Source: an uncultured Microbacteriaceae bacterium
Lineage (GTDB): Bacteria > Actinomycetota > Actinomycetes > Actinomycetales > Microbacteriaceae
DNA length: 8,411 nucleotides
Assembly: GCA_937896185.1 (NCBI GenBank)
Contig: CALBMG010000168.1
Location: 1-8,411, forward strand
Reading direction: 5' to 3'
Part shown: piece after piece, positions 5,960 to 8,411 of the stretch
How positions within the stretch are numbered: the stretch's first letter is position 1
Layout: each line of letters begins with the position of its first letter
Notes under the pieces: model-generated
The model's input: the letters and a program-made list of their open reading frames with translations, nothing else
What the model was told of the DNA's origin: nothing
Databases searched by the model: none
Made by a program: the position numbers and the translations under genes

Positions 5960-7272
5960 GGGGTCTCGATCCCGGTCAGGTGATCCACGTCCGACAGTGA
6001 CTCGGCAACGGCAGACAGCACCGTGGGAACATGAATCGATTCGAAGGCCAACGGCGGGCGGATCTTCAGAATATTTCCGCGTTCACCCGACGCACTGATC
6101 AGCACCCGACGGTTCCGCATGCCGTTCACAATCGCCGAGGCGGTCGCCGCGGTGTCACATTCGACGGCGAGGAACAGCCCTGCGCCCCGGGCGTGCACGA
6201 GGTTGGGGTGCCGTTCTGTCAGTGCGCCAAGCCCGGCGAGCAGGTGAGCGCCCATGTCCGCAGCCCGGTGCATCAGCCCGTCGGATTCCAGCACATCCAA
6301 CACAGCCGTTGCAGCGGCAATTGCGCCGCCGCTGCCGCCAAAGGTATTGAAATAGCGGATATCGGCACCGAACCTTTCGCCCACACCGGGACGGGTCAGC
6401 ATCGCCGAGATGGGGTAACCGTTGCCCATCGGCTTGCCAGTCACCACCAGGTCGGGGTCAATCCCATGGCGTTGATAGCCCCACATGTGGGTGCCGGTTC
6501 GCCCGAAACCGGGTTGAACTTCGTCAGCAATCCACAGCCCGCCAGCCTCACGAACAACCTCGCGCGCCTCGGCGATGAAACCCTCGGGACCGGCTTGAAC
6601 CCCATCAGACGACAGGATTGAGTCGAGAATCATGCCCGCGAACCCGACCCCACGCGATCGAAGTTCGGCGATGCCGGTGCGCACCGCCTCGGCGAAGCAC
6701 ACCCCAATATCGTCACCGTCGCGCACAATATCGGGTGCGGGAATTCGCACAACAGTGCGACCCAGGTCGTTGTCGGGGCCCAGGCTGGGTGACAGCTGAG
6801 CTGCGGCTGTCGTAGTGCCGTGGTACGCGTTGCTGGTCACGAGCATTCCGTCATGCCCAGTTTCGTAACGGGCGAGACGCACTGCAAGGTCGACCGCCTC
6901 GCTGCCTGTGCACGCAAACGTGACCTTTGCCATGTCGCCCTCGAAAGTGTCGACCAGCCGTTCGGCATAGTCCACGACACCGTGGGTCAGGTAACGGGTG
7001 TGAGTAGACAGTGTCCCCAACGCATCGGTGACGGCCGCCTGCACCGCAGGGTGTGAATGCCCGATGATGGGCACATTGTTGTAAGCGTCGAGATACGCGT
7101 TGCCGTCGGAATCGAACAGCCAGACACCGTCGCCACGAACGAACTCGACCGGGGAGTCATAGAACAGTCGATAGCTGGGCCCCATCACCGACTGACGTCG
7201 TTCCACCAGTTGACGCGTCGATGCATCAAGTTGGCTTGCTGTTGCTGGGTCGAAACCGTTCACCATTCGCAC
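5956..7272 (-). CDS. Class III PLP enzyme, AGXT2/ETNPPL-type aminotransferase or phospho-lyase
   Basis: A 438-residue fold-type I PLP enzyme of the class III aminotransferase family. PLP-site features are HTRYLTHGVVDYAERL (91-106), CTGSEAVDLAVRLAR (121-135), the NAYHGTTT segment (148-155), ADEVQPGFGRTG (249-260, cofactor-binding D250) and TGKPMGNGYP (278-287, Schiff-base lysine K280). The GKPMGNG form, the RYFNTFGGS stretch (306-314) and the end RRVLISASG...NILKIRPPLAF (388-410) match the AGXT2/ETNPPL/PHYKPL branch better than ornithine or GABA aminotransferases. That branch includes enzymes that eliminate phosphate and ammonia from phosphoethanolamine or 5-phosphohydroxylysine as well as true transaminases. 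The kinase gene facing it favours a phospho-lyase, but this is inference. The start is GTG 7272 (a TAGACT box ends seven bases before it); the in-frame ATG at 7266 is an alternative two codons later. It overlaps the membrane protein gene downstream. Confidence 0.9.
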   Translation of the reverse strand: MRMVNGFDPATASQLDASTRQLVERRQSVMGPSYRLFYDSPVEFVRGDGVWLFDSDGNAYLDAYNNVPIIGHSHPAVQAAVTDALGTLSTHTRYLTHGVVDYAERLVDTFEGDMAKVTFACTGSEAVDLAVRLARYETGHDGMLVTSNAYHGTTTAAAQLSPSLGPDNDLGRTVVRIPAPDIVRDGDDIGVCFAEAVRTGIAELRSRGVGFAGMILDSILSSDGVQAGPEGFIAEAREVVREAGGLWIADEVQPGFGRTGTHMWGYQRHGIDPDLVVTGKPMGNGYPISAMLTRPGVGERFGADIRYFNTFGGSGGAIAAATAVLDVLESDGLMHRAADMGAHLLAGLGALTERHPNLVHARGAGLFLAVECDTAATASAIVNGMRNRRVLISASGERGNILKIRPPLAFESIHVPTVLSAVAESLSDVDHLTGIETP

Positions 7273-7278
7273 ACGTAC

Positions 7279-7284
7279 AGTCTA
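7279..7284 (-). promoter_or_regulatory. -10 box of the PLP enzyme gene, leaderless spacing
   Basis: On the minus strand TAGACT runs from 7284 to 7279, six bases before the GTG at 7272. It is the same hexamer as at 291-296. Its -35 would fall around 7302-7307, at the start codon of the divergent kinase gene; no consensus is visible there. Confidence 0.65.
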
Positions 7285-7291
7285 GAAATTT

Positions 7292-7297
7292 TATGAT
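7292..7297 (+). promoter_or_regulatory. -10 box of the kinase gene, leaderless spacing
   Basis: TATGAT at 7292-7297, five of six matches to TATAAT, six bases before the GTG at 7304. Only seven A/T-rich bases (7285-7291) separate it from the opposing -10 box. Its -35 would lie around 7269-7274, over the start codon of the PLP enzyme gene, without a clear consensus. Confidence 0.7.
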
Positions 7298-7303
7298 TGA
7301 GCT

Positions 7304-8281
7304 GTGGCCATTTCTCCCGTGACGGTGTCGTTCCTTACCGAGGTGGTTCGGCGCACCTGGGGCATTACGGCGACCGGTGTTGAACCGTTCGCTGGCGAAT
7401 ACTCGTTGACGTGTCGATTTCACACGTACAACGGTTCCGTGTTGGTGAAGTCGTTGAGCGTGCCCCACGACAACGTCGATCACGAACTTCGCCGACTGGA
7501 ACAGCAACTTCACATCATGCAGGTCAGTCGCGATGCAGGGCTTCCGGTGGCCCGAGTCATTCCTCGACTGAGCGGTGGTGCTGTGGAAACCACGGGAGAC
7601 GACAACACTGTTCTGGTGCATGTCATGGACTGGACCGAGGGCGTGCGCATTGACGGAGTGCCCATGACGGTGATGCTGGCGGACAGCATTGGCGACACCG
7701 CGGGCCGATTCGATGCGGCGGTCGCGCATGTTGCGGCACCGACCCACGACACCACACACCACTGGGATGCGAAGGTCATGCTCGAGTCCCTCGATTCGGT
7801 GATCCCCCGCCTCACACACCCGGCAGAAATTGATGTCGTGGTGCAAGCCCGGGACCTGTGGGCGTCGGCCATGGCGAAACACGGCATCGAATTACCCGAG
7901 CAGTGGGTGCACCACGACATGCATGACTTCAATTTGCTGGTCGGCGCCCACGATACCGAACGCATCACCGGGCTCCTCGATTTCGGCGACACCACATATG
8001 GTCTGCGGGTCGCCGAAGTGGCCGTTGCCGCCGCATACGCTGCGCGCGCCTTGACTCACCCGCGCGAGGTGTTCGATGCGGTGGTTGCCGCGTACGAACG
8101 GCACACCCAGCTCACGCCGGCCGAGCACGCGGTGCTGTTGCCCTTGGCATGCGCACGGCTCGCCCTCAATCTCGCAACGTGGAGTGCTCGGGCAGATGAA
8201 CGCACCGACACCTATGCCCGCGACCGCGCTGCTGCGTCACTTCCGGCGCTCGCCGCACTGTTGCCGGCAGCTGGCGAATAG
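7304..8281 (+). CDS. APH-fold phosphotransferase, hydroxylysine-kinase (HYKK/AGPHD1)-like
   Basis: A 325-residue cytoplasmic small-molecule kinase with the aminoglycoside phosphotransferase/choline kinase fold. Visible elements are an N-lobe with GEYS (31-34) and VLVKSL (46-51, probable ATP lysine K49), a linker strand VLVHVMDWTEG (103-113), the catalytic loop HHDMHDFN (203-210, in the position of HGDxxxxN, with D205 as base and N210 as metal ligand) and DFGD (226-229, D226 as metal ligand). The stretch from ITGLLDFGDTTYG through VAEVAVAAAYA (221-246) and the C-terminal helical part resemble 5-hydroxylysine kinase and the kinase part of bacterial kinase-aminotransferase fusions rather than antibiotic kinases. 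The second residue of the usual HGD motif is His here. It is divergent from the PLP enzyme gene across 31 bp, suggesting the two act in one pathway: phosphorylate, then eliminate phosphate. Substrate unknown. The start GTG is set by the -10 spacing. Confidence 0.85.
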   Translation: MAISPVTVSFLTEVVRRTWGITATGVEPFAGEYSLTCRFHTYNGSVLVKSLSVPHDNVDHELRRLEQQLHIMQVSRDAGLPVARVIPRLSGGAVETTGDDNTVLVHVMDWTEGVRIDGVPMTVMLADSIGDTAGRFDAAVAHVAAPTHDTTHHWDAKVMLESLDSVIPRLTHPAEIDVVVQARDLWASAMAKHGIELPEQWVHHDMHDFNLLVGAHDTERITGLLDFGDTTYGLRVAEVAVAAAYAARALTHPREVFDAVVAAYERHTQLTPAEHAVLLPLACARLALNLATWSARADERTDTYARDRAAASLPALAALLPAAGE

Positions 8282-8314
8282 ATTCGGCGTGTAGCGGCAG
8301 GGTCCCGTCCGAAT
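8282..8314. terminator. Possible bidirectional hairpin between convergent genes
   Basis: ATTCGG (8282-8287) is complementary to CCGAAT (8309-8314), and the inner CG pairs can extend the stem with one bulged T. The loop is about 20 bases. It begins directly after the kinase stop codon and ends nine bases before the stop of the opposing gene, the right place for a shared terminator. There is no clear T-tract, so support is weak. Confidence 0.3.
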
Positions 8315-8322
8315 GCTTGCCT

Positions 8323-8411
8323 CTAGGTGCGGGCCATCGACCGGGTTTCCTTTTCAAATTGTGCGAGCGTTTCGGCAGAAACCGTCGACCGTGTTTCGCC
8401 GATTGCCCAGT
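8323..8411 (-). CDS. C-terminal end of an unidentified protein, possibly AAA+ ATPase-like
   Basis: The last 28 codons and stop (TAG at 8325-8323) of a minus-strand gene entering from the right edge. The visible residues are WAIGETRSTVSAETLAQFEK followed by ETRSMART. An ETR-x-TVS-x-ETL-x-x-FE ending resembles the final helices of some AAA+ ATPases, where a small-helical lid is followed by an 'xTxPSVSxExLxxFE' tail; this is a loose resemblance from memory, not an identification. The other two minus-strand frames either stop within this stretch or read less like protein (one is dominated by Arg, Lys and His), so this frame is the best choice. It converges with the kinase gene with 41 bp between stop codons. 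No start, domain or regulation can be seen. Confidence 0.5.
   Translation of the reverse strand, partial: WAIGETRSTVSAETLAQFEKETRSMART

Noticed and set aside
6031..6621. 196-codon plus-strand frame opposite the PLP enzyme, and a similar 218-codon minus-strand frame at 7226-7882 opposite the kinase
   Set aside because: Both oppose firmly identified catalytic motifs (K280 region, HHDMHDFN loop) and show shadow-type composition.
7261..7266. ATG at 7266 as the start of the PLP enzyme
   Set aside because: Possible, but the GTG at 7272 has exactly the same spacing to its TAGACT box as six other genes, so it is the better choice.
7304..8281. Kinase as an aminoglycoside resistance gene
   Set aside because: The APH fold is shared by many metabolic kinases. 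The DFGD region and C-terminal part look like hydroxylysine-kinase relatives, and there is no mobile element or resistance context.

Overview
The window looks like a compact stretch of chromosome from a G+C-rich actinobacterium, most plausibly Microbacteriaceae-like. That is inferred from GC-biased third codon positions, frequent GTG starts, TAnnnT -10 boxes placed for leaderless transcripts, and the character of the proteins; no 16S or marker phylogeny is possible here. I see ten genes in about 8.4 kb, packed end to end, with no rRNA, tRNA, mobile element or CRISPR array.

Layout, left to right. (1) The 5' end of an L-serine dehydratase gene runs off the left edge on the minus strand (<1..178). 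A 124-bp divergent spacer separates it from a metallo-beta-lactamase/beta-CASP RNase (303..1709, +). (2) On the plus strand follow a cytoplasmic GH32 fructosidase (1736..2968), a 36-residue single-span membrane peptide (3000..3110), a GerMN-Gmad2 lipoprotein (3123..3965) and a secreted CotH-family kinase-like protein (3975..5444). (3) The minus-strand pair, a class III PLP enzyme of the AGXT2/ETNPPL/PHYKPL type (5956..7272) and a translationally coupled four-helix membrane protein (5441..5959), converges on CotH; the two opposed genes share a CTAG that is a stop codon on both strands. (4) An APH/hydroxylysine-kinase-like phosphotransferase (7304..8281, +) diverges from the PLP enzyme across only 31 bp. 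(5) The 3' end of another minus-strand gene (8323..>8411) enters from the right edge.

Two things stand out. First, seven of the nine genes with a visible start have a -10-like hexamer (mostly TAGnCT) ending exactly seven bases before the first base of the start codon, so the predicted transcript begins at the start codon. This fixes the starts and implies that nearly every gene, even those in tight same-strand runs, has its own promoter. Second, the divergent kinase and PLP enzyme look like a split kinase plus phospho-lyase module: phosphorylate an amino alcohol or hydroxy-amino acid, then eliminate phosphate. In animals HYKK with PHYKPL does this for 5-hydroxylysine. The substrate here cannot be read from the sequence. 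The adjacent lipoprotein and CotH proteins carry spore-associated family names but are more likely general envelope or secreted proteins.
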